A stretch of 64,000 nucleotides of DNA, taken from Symbiodinium kawagutii (lineage: Eukaryota > Sar > Dinophyceae > Suessiales > Symbiodiniaceae). The notes beneath the pieces are model-generated. The model was given only the letters and a program-made list of their open reading frames with translations, made no database searches and was not told the DNA's origin. How positions within the stretch are numbered: the stretch's first letter is position 1; every line of letters starts with the position of its first letter. The translations under genes were made by a program, and so were the position numbers. The stretch is taken from NCBI GenBank assembly GCA_009767595.1, contig VSDK01028694.1:178157-242156 (forward strand). The letters are read 5' to 3'. Shown in pieces: positions 10,100 to 22,668 of the stretch.

Positions 10100-11580
10100 A
10101 TATCTCTTTTGTCCTGTATTTCAGAGGCATTGTCTGAAGGCCAAAATAGAATAAAACATAATGCATGGCAACCACCTGGGTCACGAGATTATACTTGAGT
10201 CGCAACGTCAAACAACGAAACACGAATATATACATTTGGTTGCTTCAAACATGAAATTTTCTGAAGGGGTCCCAAACCCTGGTGGTTTGCTCACTAAGGA
10301 CGATGATTCTTATGTAGTTTGGGTGTACCTTTTGCACGGACACGCGCACAACTTAGATCAAAGTGCTAACCCCGCAAACACCATTTGCGATCTGCGGTGA
10401 AATACTTTCTGAAGGAAAATACAGCAACAACATAGCAACTTCATAACAACGCAGCCAATTGTGGCAAAACATCATCAAAATAAAGTAAGACCAACACAAC
10501 TGCAATACATCACCAGCCTTGAGTCATGTATCCCAACACCCGGCGCAACCGCTATGGCAGCGCCCCGGTGCCCATTGTGCGCTCCCGGTGCTCGGTCCCG
10601 TCCAAACCACTGCACACGCGCTGCACCAACTGATCCACTTCACTGTTTTCCGCCTTTCTAGGGCCAACCGGCCTCAGAAAGGAAGCCTTTAGAGGCGGCT
10701 CTAGCGAACTGGAAGTATAAGTGTATGTTTGATCGGGTGGTGGATGGTGGTGGGCGGGTGGGGTGGGGGATGCAGTAACATCCTAAAGATGGATGATTTT
10801 CGTGGTAAATCGATTGGTTCACATGTTTGCCGCCAATCTTGGATCAAACACGATCAAACTATGGCAGCGTTGCGGCCGCGATGGCTTACTCTCATGAACA
10901 CTATCAAATATTTGATCCTTCTCCTAGAGGGCATACCTTTGCAGAATGTAGCCCGCTTTATGGACATAGCCATAGCGTATCATATAGCCAGATCGTCGCC
11001 TTCTACTGGACAAAAAGCAAGAATCTGCGCCCAATGCCCTGGCCGAATTTGACATTGTGATGCATTGCCATACCCTTAAACCGTCCCGAAAAATGCTCCT
11101 TTTCCTCAAGATGGGACCCGTTTTGGAGCGTCACAAACACACACTTGTGGAGAAGCCCCAGTAGCCAAATGTCTATTCGCCTCCTGCAAGGATTGGATCT
11201 TCAACTCTTCTCCTACTTGACCATCTCAATCGATTGCGCTTCTCCCTCGTTGTGTGTTTCTTGTCTACAAAGCCACCCTATTGGTCAGTCTCACTGTCTG
11301 GAATCATGAAAATATCTCTCAATTGACAAGCATTGCTGCTGGTGTTCTCAGGAACTCTCTGACCCTTGGTGACCAAGTTTCATGCTCTTGAAGCGGACTT
11401 GCGAACCACCGATATAGATCTGCCACTCAACGACTCAAATCCAAACATAGAAACCCAAAAAGGAGAAACACCAACCAGAAACCGTTGCAGGACGTGATTC
11501 ACGTGGTCATGTCAAGCTCTTCCATGGTTGTATCCCGGTTATCCACAAAGTGACCCATAAATCACGATTGTCCGAGGCAC
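10100..11580. other. Non-coding stretch with a GC-rich island
   Basis: A GC-rich island at 10540-10690 is open on the minus strand (AENSEVDQLVQRVCSGLDG) but its boundaries are unclear. The rest shows no supported gene. Confidence 0.3.
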
Positions 11581-11585
11581 ATGAC

Positions 11586-11675
11586 ATTGGGCGCCAGCGT
11601 GGCATTCTGCGGTTTGGACTTGGACGTCGTCTTCCGGACCATCTCCAACTCCTCCAGGGCATCTGTCTCAGGGTC
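11586..11675 (-). CDS. Candidate exon, 30 codons
   Basis: Acceptor CGCTGCAG precedes DPETDALEELEMVRKTTSKS, followed by KPQNATLAPN, then a GTCATG donor. Phase is 0 at both ends. It is charged, helical-looking coding sequence in contrast with the AT-rich flanks. No homologous family recognised. Confidence 0.5.
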
Positions 11676-12570
11676 CTGCAGCGATGAGTGGTGATCTAAA
11701 ATGGCTAGTAAGGATTTTATAATACATAGTACGGCTTATAATGCAAAAGTAATATGGTTCATATATCTTACTATTTCTGATTCTAATGATTCCTAGTGTT
11801 TGATAATAGTTGAGAATCATGATTTTTGATTGCTTATCCTACCGACAAAAACCTGAAATGTTATGGTTGAACACCACTTGGGGGATTGAAACATCAGTGA
11901 TGGACATCCAATAATCAACTGGTATCACTTGTGGGGATGCAACTATCGACTACAGCAGCTTCAACAAAAATTTTCTTTGACATTTCAATGACGTCAGACC
12001 AAAGGGCTCGCAACATTCCGAATTTTGGCTTGAGTGTACTCCCAAGCGTCCACCCATACCATTCATTTAAAACATCAAATTCTGGTTACCCGCATTTTGG
12101 ACCACCACTTATGTAGCTGCCCACTTTCCAGTTCCATGAATGCGATGTGTCCCAGTCAATAAGTTTGTATTATGAGGCTATCTCAGGGTTCTCGCGAATT
12201 TTTTCCAGCCGAAGTACCTCTTATTATCGACACCATGCCTTTCCAACTGGGCCCCCAGCCGTGAACATCGGCAGGAACCACTGAGGAAATAGGCGTTAAT
12301 CAACCATGAAGAAGCCGTCAAACATCAAGTCAGCATGAACTAACCACAAATGATCTGCTGGTCAACCATGAACAAACCATCAACAACCAGCTAAAGAAGC
12401 ATTACCCAACCAATAAGTGGCTAGCGATCAAATATCTAATCACTTATAGTCAGCCATGCATTAGGAAGTAACAAATCACTGATCATCGCCAGTCAGTTGC
12501 CATGATCGCCACTCTAACACATCAGGGTGAGAGGCAGCTGGCTGGGCAGTGACATGAACTTCGGCTCATC

Positions 12571-12640
12571 GGGTGATCCACGGGACCGGGCCTCTGGCGC
12601 CCTGGGCGGCGAGGCGCAACGCGCGTTGCCGCGCGTAGAA
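12571..12640 (-). CDS. Candidate exon, 23 codons
   Basis: Acceptor GTGGTTAG is followed by FYARQRALRLAAQGARGPVP then WIT. The only fitting donor is GA-type (GATGAG). Very GC-rich compared with the flanks. Phase does not join directly to the exon at 11586-11675, so another exon or a different boundary is required. Function unknown. Confidence 0.4.
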
Positions 12641-12714
12641 CTAACCACAGGAGGCATAAGCTCATAGAACCAAGACAGAATTGAAGAAGTTTTATGGCCT
12701 ATACGTGTGTACAT

Positions 12715-12826
12715 GGCTATGGGTCAATAGTAACCAACCAATAATTAGGGATAATGACCAACAATAACAAGGGAAACAATGGTTAATGGTAGGGGAATCG
12801 GGGGTACGGGGTTTTGACCCACAGCC
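12715..12826. mobile_element. MITE family MT-C, copy 1 (inverted)
   Basis: A 112-bp element with 13-bp terminal repeats (GGCTATGGGTCAA and its near-complement TTGACCCACAGCC), flanked by a perfect 4-bp duplication ACAT at 12711-12714 and 12827-12830. It is inverted relative to the other copies. Confidence 0.9.
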
Positions 12827-12829
12827 ACA

Positions 12830-15390
12830 TAAAAGACCCAAAAAAAAGTAGGTCCAGTCAAAAAACCTAACTTTTTGCAGAAAAACCGCGTTTTCCAAAA
12901 AAACCCATATTTTGTGTCTTCGCTGATTTCATCTGATTTCATTAGTCATGCTCTTTCTGCCAGTTTATCACCTCGACGAGCTTCTTATGTTTGTTCAGCC
13001 TTTATATATTTCTTTGATCTCGGATGATTTCGGGATAATTTATCATGTTTTGCAATACCAATCTGGGCAATCTCTCCAGCCGAGTCCATCCCATTCCCAA
13101 AGCACCCCATCACACAAACTAGAAGATCAATCCCTGTGTTTATAGGTATGTTTTTTTTCATAGCGATTTGAGATAGCCACACTTGACAAAGTGGTTGACA
13201 AAGCTCCATTTTTCACCCTGCAAAGTGGCAATCTGGTCTATCAAACCGTTCTTTGTAGAGCCTAAAAACTCAACAAGAGCAATGTACCGCCAGAAGAAAA
13301 AACCCATATTTTTTGTACGGGTTAGTACGGCTTGATTATGGGTTTTGTACTGGAAAATACGGGTTCCCAAAAAACTTGGTCCGGTGTGCATATCACCAAA
13401 ATACGGGTTTTGTACGGGAAAAATACGGGATAATACGGCTTAAATATGGGTCTTTTACACTGGACCCAAAAATTGTTCACAACAGTGATTCAAAAAATGT
13501 TAATTTCTATGATGTTTGCAAATAAGGTGGATCATGCCCTTGAATGTTTAGCATTTCCCGACCCCAAAACGTCCATATAGTTCTTTACCTCTTAAAATAT
13601 ATATGATACGTATCAATGCACATATCTCTATATAGTAGACTCAAATATAAAATATCAAAAACCTATGTTTTTTTAGGATATTTATTTTGATATATACAAA
13701 CAAAACCTCCTTGAGAGAACACGCTAGCACCAAACCGTTTCACCAACCTGTGCGTTTGCGGCCAAGGGTTGAAGTTATAGGGCTGGAAGGGTGGGAATAG
13801 TTGATAAGAGGTGCCCAAAAGCAGACAACCATCAACATAAAAATCCAATAAACAACATCATATACATAAAAACTGGGTCCAACAAAAACACCGGGTTTTT
13901 TTCAAAAAGACCCAAACATTTACAAGAATTGCAAAAAAACCGGGTTTTTCAGAAAAGACCTACAAAAAACAGGGTTCTTGATGCTTAAGGTAGACAATCA
14001 AAATGGACATGTGTGTCAAAGGTGCACATGCGTCTATATAGACATAATATACATCATGTATGCAATTGTATACTCACATATGGGCACTTCATTTGCACTG
14101 GCAATCTTTACAAAACATCTAAAAAATACCTCATTGCTGCACCTGCCAATATTGAGATAGGGTTCTAGTCACTGGGTCCGTTGACGAGAACAAATTGCTG
14201 GAAAAAGAGGCATGAGTTCTTTCCAATAGATCACAGGGGCTCTGTCTCCCTGTCGACTAATTCGGGGAGACAACCAACCAATGGTAGAGGGATTTAGGGG
14301 GTAAAAAACAACCACATGTCCAAATGACCACATGATAGGCAACCAAAAATCTGCCAAAACCATCCAGTACCGGTTATGTGACGACCCCAACAAGGCTAGG
14401 GACCAACGCGGCTATAGCTGACCTTTAAAACCTTTGGATCTTCATATCTGGACCTAGTTCAAAGCTAACCAGTAAACGGCGCCAAGTATATCTGTCAGCA
14501 AGCACCAAAGATTACCATCTATCAACCAGTCTTTTATCAATCAATAAGCAGTTATAAACACAAATTCTATCAAATTGTCAGCAGTCAGCATGTACAAATC
14601 CAACAGTAGACTAATTATGTCCAATTCTCAACATAAGATATGAATCAAACAATAGATTAACTATGATTCTCAACACATAATGATCACATCATCTAAATGA
14701 CCATGTCACTTATTAGAACGGTTAATTGACCTACCACTTAGAATACCAAATTGGTGGTAGAACCAATGATGTGGACAGCTCTGACATGACTTTGTCGTGG
14801 ATGGAAGCTGGCTTTCCAACACAACATTGGTGGTAGCCATAGTGCCAGTCACAGCTCTGACAAAGATCGCAATGAAGAAAGCGATGGATGTGGCGAAACC
14901 ACAAACCATAAAGTGATCATTTGGATATGTATATATATATATACATATATATATATATTTAAAGAATAAATAGTATTTATATATATATAGAGAGAGATAT
15001 GTATTATGGATTGTCATGGTATCATACTTCAAGGACCTTAATTTCAGGCAACCCAAATATATGGCTGTGGCTGGTATGTGATGAGAATCCAAAAAATGCT
15101 AAACATGACTTGTAGGCTCTTCCCCTCCGAAGAAGAGGGACCATCATCACACGACACACAGCTGTCAAAAATCACACACCGGCTGATCGAGAACATTGAA
15201 CCACCATTAAGTTTCCCAGTTCTCCAATGACAGCATTCGAGAGTTGTGAACAAAGCTAGCATTTGGTTCGAACTTTCCCGGTAGCTCCTCAGCTCCCCCC
15301 TTTAACGGCCCTTTAAAGGACCATAGGAATAGCCCTGGCTCCGAACCGCTCCCTCCTAGCCCGGAACAACCCACCCGTTGTGACTTCCTA
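12830..15390. other. Non-coding stretch with A-run and ACGGG repeats
   Basis: Two segments, 12835-12910 and 13850-13980, share AAAAACCNG-type strings interleaved with AAAAGACCCA. Segment 13300-13470 repeats TACGGGTTTTG and ATACGGG. A TA-rich microsatellite lies at 14930-15000. No gene is supported. Confidence 0.4.
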
Positions 15391-15392
15391 AC

Positions 15393-15435
15393 CGCGCCTC
15401 GCAAGCACCTCCTCTGGCTCACTGGGCCTGAAGGC
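15393..15435 (-). CDS. Candidate microexon, 43 bp
   Basis: Acceptor GGTTGCAG is followed by AFRPSEPEEVLARR and a GTTAGG donor, within a GC-rich island at 15250-15460. Another minus-strand frame here (15207-15422) is also open, so the frame is uncertain. Confidence 0.35.
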
Positions 15436-16256
15436 CTGCAACCAGCGCCAGGGCGGGGTCCCAGGACCCACGCAATGAACCATCCAGCAGTGCTTCATGA
15501 TGGATAGAGGTGCTTGTGGCATACATATTATGGCTGATACCATGGTATTTATCGTGCTTGTGGTATATTATGGTATGCCGTATGATCACAGACGTGGCTG
15601 GGAAGGCTATACTTTTGGTATCTTATGGTTTAATTAACATGGCTCTACAATGGTTCATCATGCTGTTTTTCCCAGTTCTGTGCGTGTGTCACAGTGGTAC
15701 TATGCCATACAAACAGTCAGTTTACACGTACTCTTAGAATCCACATGGTTCATCACAGCTGATACGATTACGGGTATACTTAGTTATGATAAACCGTGGC
15801 TCGTGAGTGGTTCTTGGGGTTGTGCAATTAATGCTTCATGGTGGGTGAATGATTTAGATCATGATTCGATAGTGTTCACTAACATGATCGATGGTCACCA
15901 GCTGGCGTATTACTCACCGAAACATGGTGAATCAATCCATGGCCTGGGGGTGTTCGTAAATCTTTGGCAAAGTTGCGGTGTACCTATTGAAAAAAAATCA
16001 TGTTCGGCTGGTTCAGGGTATGCCCATTTAGTGAATTGCCCAAAAATCATCCAAACTCCTTTTGTTGCGATGTTGACCTTTTTTAGTTGGTTCTAAGTTA
16101 TAAGGTTATAACCCGTAGCTATATATATATATAATCATCATTGAGGATCAACGAACCCCTGGGAACCTAAAATAATTGACATGGGTTCAGAGGACTATCA
16201 TATGCGGCCCAATGACCCTTTTCCACCTGAACTCTGCTCCCTTTCCCTCGACTTAC

Positions 16257-16303
16257 TGGGCTGCCTCCTTGGACTTGTAGAAGGACTGCGCAGAGGTTGC
16301 GCC
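16257..16303 (-). CDS. Candidate microexon with consensus donor
   Basis: Acceptor GTTTCAG, 47 bp reading GATSAQSFYKSKEAA, then a perfect GTAAGT donor (16251-16256). This is one of the best splice-site pairs in the minus-strand set. Product unknown. Confidence 0.45.
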
Positions 16304-16893
16304 CTGAAACAGTTTCAGTTGCACATGTCCAACAGAAAGGGCGACAGGGCTGGTTGGCGACAGGGCTGGTTGGCGCATTCTTTCCAATTCTGAGCCGCTC
16401 TGACATCCAGATTTCTAGTAAACCCACGACCATGGCCCACGAAGTAGCGACAGGTTCAGGGCACGGATGCTGAATATCAAAGCGCCTGGAACCGAAAGGA
16501 AACTCTGACATCGAACTCATCTGAGTTCAAAAACCTGTCCAAAATCCATCGACCCTTCGTTCAACTCTCGGTGTCCCAGGTTGAAAATGACTGCAAACAA
16601 GTATTTGTTTGGGTCAATACCCTCAGCTGTTCACACTCCCCACATGAGCAAACTCGTCTTGTGGTTAAGATGTTCACCTGCCCCTTGTTGGGGGGCCGGC
16701 TTGACTGATCCCCGCGGCTTTCCAACCAACTGTTTGGCTCAACGCCTCATCTTAGGGCTCACAAGCACTACATTGAGCAAGCAACTGTAAGATCCTGTGC
16801 CATCCGCCGCAGTGAAACACAGCGCGCGGAATCCGTTGGCATCCAAGCACTGTGGTCCATCAGTGATAGGATGAGGTTTTTGCCCTGAGATTT

Positions 16894-17006
16894 GGCAGTG
16901 GGTCAAAACCCTGTACCCCTGGTTCCCCCATCATTTGCCATTGTTTTCTCTATAGTTTGTTGGTTATTATCCACCATTATTGGTTGGTTAATATTGACCC
17001 ATGGCC
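16894..17006. mobile_element. MITE family MT-C, copy 2
   Basis: A 113-bp element starting GGCAGTGGGTCAA and ending TTGACCCATGGCC, with perfect 4-bp duplication ATTT at 16890-16893 and 17007-17010. Confidence 0.9.
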
Positions 17007-17214
17007 ATTTGACCCTATTGCCTCAGTATCTCAGTTTCACGCCTGGTAATGAGCCAGAGTCACGAGACCCAACACAACCATTTGGTTCTTACGGATCCTG
17101 ACATGGGATTCTGACCCTCATCCCCATGAGAGCATGGTGACAAGCGCACAAACAGGCAACAAAAACATCAGTTGGGATGGATCCATATGATCCATCCATA
17201 TCCATCCCTTCTGA

Positions 17215-17350
17215 ACCAACGCCATGGACCGTACCAACCTGCAGCCACTGCGCCTTCTCGGAACTCAGTTGGGACACGGAGAGCGCCTCTGCCAAGTTCC
17301 TGGAACTGCGAGGCTTTCGTCCGGTTGACCTACCCCAAGCCATGGAGGAA
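17215..17350. other. Coding-like island, strand unresolved
   Basis: Both strands are open with gene-like codons. Plus: HCAFSELSWDTESASAKFLE after an AACCTGCAG. Minus: NLAEALSVSQLSSEKAQWLQ before a GTTGGT donor. The minus reading agrees with neighbouring candidate exons; the plus reading has the more natural protein composition. Confidence 0.35.
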
Positions 17351-18301
17351 CAAGCACAGGGCAACTGGATATCATGACCTGGGCAACTGGATATATAGGA
17401 TAAGACCCAGGTCGTGACATCCGGGGTTGGATTGTTTGTTGATTTGATTTCCTATCAAATTACAAATCAAATGAATTTAGAGATCCGTTGGAATCGAAAT
17501 AGCTTCTTTTGACGTATCTGCATACCTGAATATCAATGTATTAAAAATATATAAGTATCTATCTGTCTATCTGTCTATCTACCAATCAGTCAATCAATCA
17601 ACGACATAATATGTGTATTTCTGTATGAATATATGTCCCCCCCAAAAAGCCATGGACGGCTTCACTAGTTCAGGCAGCTAGTTCAGGCAGCATGTGGTTT
17701 CCTTTTGGTTACCGAGTTGTTTCGATTCATTTCTTGAGAGGTGGTGTTGCAAGTGAAGGGAGGGATGCTCATTCTATTGGATTGGGTTGCTTCTTGATGA
17801 TAAGTAGTCCAGTATTCAACCAATAAACCAACTCAAAAATGATAGATGGATCACCTACATGGGGTTGACGATTTTAATGATGATAGCCATTGAAGTAGAA
17901 AGTAAATGTAGGAATACTCCAACAAATCACCCACTTTGTCATGACGAGAAAAGCTGCATGAACCACGTTGGCATCAACGAGCTGCGGCTGGTTTCCCCAT
18001 CAAAACATTGGACTATTCCTTTGGCTGAAGGCCTCGGGCACCAATTCTTCAGGCCAGTGTTGGTTCACTTGAACTATATATATATAATTATTATATATAG
18101 TATATAAATTATAAATAAAAAAAACATATATATATATATATATAGTAGCAACCTAACAAAAACAAAGTCAACTAAATATAACAAAACCAATCGAAGTCAA
18201 GCAGAACTAGGTCCACTTTTTGTCTCCGCTGGCCATTGCGGCTTGGGGATAGCACCATGGATGACCCCTGGGCCTGGAAACCATGGCTTAACCACCTGGG
18301 C

Positions 18302-18342
18302 CTGCCCCTCCCAGGCGCGCCCTTGATCTCGTTCTCCAGATC
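18302..18342 (-). CDS. Candidate microexon, 41 bp
   Basis: Acceptor GACAGCCAG, then DLENEIKGAPGRG, ending GGCAG before a GC-type donor (GCCCAGG). Short, so support is limited to the splice pair and composition. Confidence 0.3.
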
Positions 18343-20149
18343 CTGGCTGTCAACATCTAGGTGTTGGTATGTATGTAATATATATATATAGATTTATTTA
18401 TTTATTTATTTGATATACAATATATAGATCATCAATATAATATAAAAAATAATGAATATAAAACATATGTATATAAACTTATACGTACATGTGGATGCAT
18501 GTGCGGATGCATGCATGGATGTAAGGCGCGGCAAGACAACGTAACATGACATATTGCACTGTACGTCGACTCACCACTTGCTACCTCTGGACGCGAGGGA
18601 TGAATTAGGTAGTGCTGATCCAGTTTAACAGCTTGGGATAGCATTGATAGCATAGGTTTTCCACACATACCCAAGCTGAGAATTTACCTAGAAAATCCGC
18701 AGGTATTGGCCCCAATGCCTGGCATCACTCGTACCTGCCGTACCTGAATTTGTTGCAATCAGCTTCATCTCAAGAGTTGCTCAGTGCAGCCCCTGTAGGA
18801 AATCCTTCAAATCTTTCAATGTGGAAATTTTGGTTGAAATTTGAAGTTTCATTGTTGAACATGTGCACTATCAATCCTCGGACATATCCAAATGCCTTGA
18901 AGTCACCCACCATCCTAACAATAATGAGTTGTCTGCGTTTGTGTGCGTATACAACTGTTTCTATGTAGATATTCGAAAAGACTTTGAATCAATGTACACG
19001 CAAACAAGTAATGTAGATAACAAATCAATAACATGTGTTTGCGATTGTACACGTAACAATGCGAAACTAAAAGATGAACATCCACTTATGATGGTTAATC
19101 ACTTATGATAGTTGATAATAGTTAATAAATATTAATAATAACAATAACAATAACCATATTGTTGGCGACATCGTACCACATCTTCGGCCGTACCGGTCCC
19201 ATGGAGGCACTGCTCTGAGTTCCCCCAACGGGCAGTGCTCCCAGGTGAGGCCAAGCCGTTGAACGTTTTGCCCTGGGATTGGCGTCACTGGGAGATGATT
19301 CTTATGGGTTCAATTGGACTCAGTGGTGTATATAGTTCCATAAGCATCCACAAGCACTGTATGCGGTTTCTCTCCAACCCTTGTAACTCAACTCACTCAA
19401 AGAGAAACCAATTTGGAATGTCTGTCGCTCATTTTCGATGTATCAAAGTCACCACCACCAATCAGCCCTTCAACATTAGCGGACCACCGTCAGCTACCAA
19501 ACGGACGGGACGCTTGTCAGGCCAATTGCAATAGCCGATATTTCACCTTGTAGAAGGCTGTCCTCGCTACCTTCAAGTCACCAAATCGCATGCAATGTTC
19601 AATTGTGAGGTTTCAGGGGTGCTACTGTAAATGAATAATTCCTGCAGTGTTTGTCATGCGTCTGAGAGATTTTACTGTATCCCTATCATTGCCCATCATA
19701 CAGCACCTGCATCCAATAACATACACCCCACAACTCACCCAAAACATGCCCAATTTCACAAGTTGGGAAGCTGATGGAAGCAGTGATCTCTTGTGGAATG
19801 CATAACATGCGTGGTTGAACCAACAAGGCAGTGCTTCCAGGATTTCCAGTGACTAGAACTGTCCAGGAACTATACAATGGTTCCAACTCTGCAATTCCCG
19901 CGTTTAAGAAACCTATGAGCCGATTACAAGCCTGGCAACACACATCCATAGGTGTTGGGCCCCCAACTAGGTACAATTTCGCTTGTAGCTGCATATCTAG
20001 GATCTGCTAGCAACTCAAGATGGTGTTTCAACCTGCATTTGTAAACCGACGAGGCATGCAATGTTTATGTAAATGCGACATATTAAAAAAAACACATTCT
20101 AGTAAAATATACATATCAAATATATATATATATATATAATGATACTACA

Positions 20150-20251
20150 CTGGTTGGTGCTTTCAACCTCTATGAAAGAAAAAATATGCGCCAACCAACC
20201 ACTTGTCTACAACTAGGGAAAATAATCAAAAGGTTTGAAACCACCAACCAG
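20150..20251. mobile_element. MITE family MT-A, copy 2
   Basis: A 102-bp element. The left arm CTGGTTGGTGCTTTCAA and right arm TTTGAAACCACCAACCAG are inverted copies with one mismatch. A perfect 4-bp duplication TACA flanks it (20146-20149 and 20252-20255). This copy best defines the family. Confidence 0.9.
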
Positions 20252-20399
20252 TACAGATATAAACATATACATTATAGTGAAAAATATACATAATAAATAA
20301 TAATAAATACTAGATGTACTGGTAAAAACAGGTATGAAACATACATTGGATGCTACAGATATAAAACATCCAAATTCTACGTCTCTCTGCATGTCTGCA

Positions 20400-20530
20400 G
20401 CATGGCGCCATCTCTCCACAAAAGCCAGCGCTCCATGGCGCCTCCGAAGCCACGACCTCACGAAGTTTGTTTTCGCCGGGCCAGGTGCTGTGGAAGCCGT
20501 TGGGTGGTGAAGTCACATGGAGCGAAATCC
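20400..20530. other. GC-rich coding-like island
   Basis: On the minus strand an open stretch SWLRRRHGALAFVERWRHAA follows a CGTGAG acceptor. The plus strand is open too (MAPSLHKSQRSMAPPKPRPH). Strand and boundaries are unresolved. A right-hand fragment of family MT-D lies just beyond, at about 20575-20617. Confidence 0.3.
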
Positions 20531-21365
20531 ACCAGTTCAATGGATGATTTTCCAAGGTTTTTCAAACAAAATGATGGATTTTCCATTGCCATGTTAGTTC
20601 ACCAGAGGGTGGCCATTGTGGTGAAACACTTTGCTGGTGATGTCTGGTTGGTGGTTGAACCAACACGTCATGAAATATGTGCAAGTTAACCAGCCAAATG
20701 GACATTGCAAGCGTTTATTTAACGGCGAATGCAAGATTTACTTATGTGAATTAGGTTGGTGTTAGCTCCAGTGTCCTGGTACCCAAAGTTTCACAGTGAG
20801 CATGTACTGGGCGTTGAGACAAGGGGACAATGAGGCACCTAGAGCACACATTCAGGATTAATACTCAGGGGATCAAAGGCACACCCTAGATGGGTAGGGT
20901 TTCAGATAGGTAGGGTTTTCTAGGTGGAACACACATTAGTTACGTTGCATTACATGAGATACTAGTGACCTAGTGCATTGCCTCACACGGCCGCAAACGC
21001 AGGTTCATGTGTAAACAACAATCAGGACATATATCTCGATCTAATCTATGTCTGCAATTGTCTGAATGTCTGGAAATGTGTTTCAAAATGTTTCAAATGT
21101 ATCAAAAGAGCAACGTGCAAAAAAGTCAGTGTTGCGATACCTGAAACAACCATTTAGAGCACATTGTGATCTGGTAATGACGTTAGAAGTTGCGAGTTTG
21201 GATTCCTGTAATGTAATGGATTGAACATCACCGAAAAGGGGCATCGAACAAGCGGCTGAGAGGACTTTGGAAACATTTTCCCCTTGCAAAACATGTGTAG
21301 CTTCTTGTTTGCCCCATCCCAAAAATATTTGCGCATCAATCAACCAGAATTGTCCCCGAGTATTT

Positions 21366-21477
21366 GGCAGTGGGTCAAAACCCTGTACCCCTGGTTCCCC
21401 CCTGTTGACCATTGCTTTCCCTATTACTGTTGGTGGAAATCCCCCATTAGTTGGTTGTTTAATATTGACTCATAACC
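21366..21477. mobile_element. MITE family MT-C, copy 3
   Basis: A 112-bp element starting GGCAGTGGGTCAA and ending TTGACTCATAACC, with perfect duplication ATTT at 21362-21365 and 21478-21481. Confidence 0.9.
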
Positions 21478-21546
21478 ATTTCTGAGGCTTTGGTCATGCA
21501 GTTGTGATGCATTGTTTCAACCAGCGAGGTGAGTCGTAGAGCAAAA

Positions 21547-21691
21547 CTGCTTGGTGGTTTTTCACCACCCCGTCATGAAAAATATGCGCAAGTCAACCAA
21601 CCATTTGTTAATATATAATATATATATATATGTATCTAATTGCTAGGGACAATGAAACATGTGAAATCATGTGAATCAAAGCACCAATCAG
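21547..21691. mobile_element. MITE family MT-A, copy 3, expanded by a TA microsatellite
   Basis: The ends CTGCTTGGTGGTTT and GCACCAATCAG match the family. The interior keeps AAAATATGCGCAAGTCAACC and CTAGGGACAATGAAACATG but is enlarged to 145 bp by an (AT)n tract at 21612-21640. It is flanked by AAAA on both sides (21543-21546, 21692-21695). Confidence 0.75.
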
Positions 21692-21702
21692 AAAACTGTT
21701 AC

Positions 21703-21819
21703 GAGCTCTGGTTCCCGGCCGGTTTTGAAGGCATCGTTGCGGCTGTCTTCATCCCGGGACGGCCCTGGAGAGCTTGGTGACGCTTGGTGCTTGATGATGT
21801 GGAAGTAAAGGGCGCCAGT
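21703..21819 (-). CDS. Candidate exon, 39 codons
   Basis: Acceptor GTAATAG is followed by TGALYFHIIKHQASPSSPGP then SRDEDSRNDAFKTGREPEL and a GTAACA donor. Phase is 0 at both ends. Composition (Ser/Pro/charged) suggests a disordered protein segment. The exon lies 11 bp from MITE copy 21547-21691. No family recognised. Confidence 0.5.
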
Positions 21820-22441
21820 CTATTACACCCCTTGGTGGCTAGACATAGATAATGCTGATGGTCAAGTATGGTTAACCACAGTCAATCATGATGGAGAAGC
21901 TGAGATGCGAATAGATTCCGGAATTGGCACATAGTGGATCATGACCAACTATGCCAATAGCAACAATAGCGACAGCAACAACATTTGCTGCTGCTACTAC
22001 TCCTAGGCCTACGAGAGTTCGGAGTTGGCGAACCATGAATGACTGTCAGTGGAGTAAGTCAACAGCTGTTCAAATGGTTTAACAAAGTGGTAACAGATTT
22101 CTGACGGTCCATACATGGCTGATAGGTAGTACATGATTTATTGCATCCGTCGTGTCTAATGATCCATAACCTTTCTCAACGCTAGATGCTCCATCATCAC
22201 TCTTCATCATCGACCAGGATTAAACACCGACTGGCCAACCACCATCTACTAAATGGCGAGTCTTGAACATACGCAGAGTTAAATGGCATCCCATCTCATT
22301 TTCCAGAACATAGTTGGATCCGGGACATTATCGATCAGCAACTCCTGCCTGGTCAACAACCAGTCACTTTCTTCAGCGGTTGAACCACGTTGCAACCCCA
22401 GATCTTCAACGTTGAACCACGTGACGTGGGATCCTCACAAC

Positions 22442-22550
22442 TCATCAGGTGAACGGCCAAATCTGGGGGCAGCTCCAGCCGCATCCTCCCAGCCGCACCA
22501 GTAGCGGTGCCTCCCGGACAGATGGACTCCGCGGGGCAGCTTGCGGACTC
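22442..22550 (-). CDS. Candidate exon, frame ambiguous
   Basis: After acceptor GGCGCTGAG two frames are open: ESASCPAESICPGGTATGAA and, offset by one, SPQAAPRSPSVREAPLLVRL. The second joins in phase to the upstream exon at 24113-24207. The donor is either GTTGTG at 22441 or a GA site near 22480. Confidence 0.4.
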
Positions 22551-22597
22551 CTCAGCGCCACAGTGTTTAGAGGTGGCAAGGATTCATCGTGGCATCC

Positions 22598-22668
22598 GAT
22601 GGATTTCATGGGTTATACAACTGATAAGTTGAATAAGTCTGATAAGGTTATAACCCATGAAATCCATC
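22598..22668. repeat. Perfect palindrome, 20-bp arms
   Basis: GATGGATTTCATGGGTTATA at 22598-22617 is exactly inverted at 22649-22668, with a 31-bp loop containing three near-copies of a CTGATAAGTT motif. It could form a strong hairpin. Confidence 0.85.

Noticed and set aside
15650..16096. 148-aa plus-strand frame
   Set aside because: Longest anonymous frame outside the retroelements, but no recognisable domain, no neighbouring exon-like sequence and AT-rich repeat-like upstream DNA. It may be chance.
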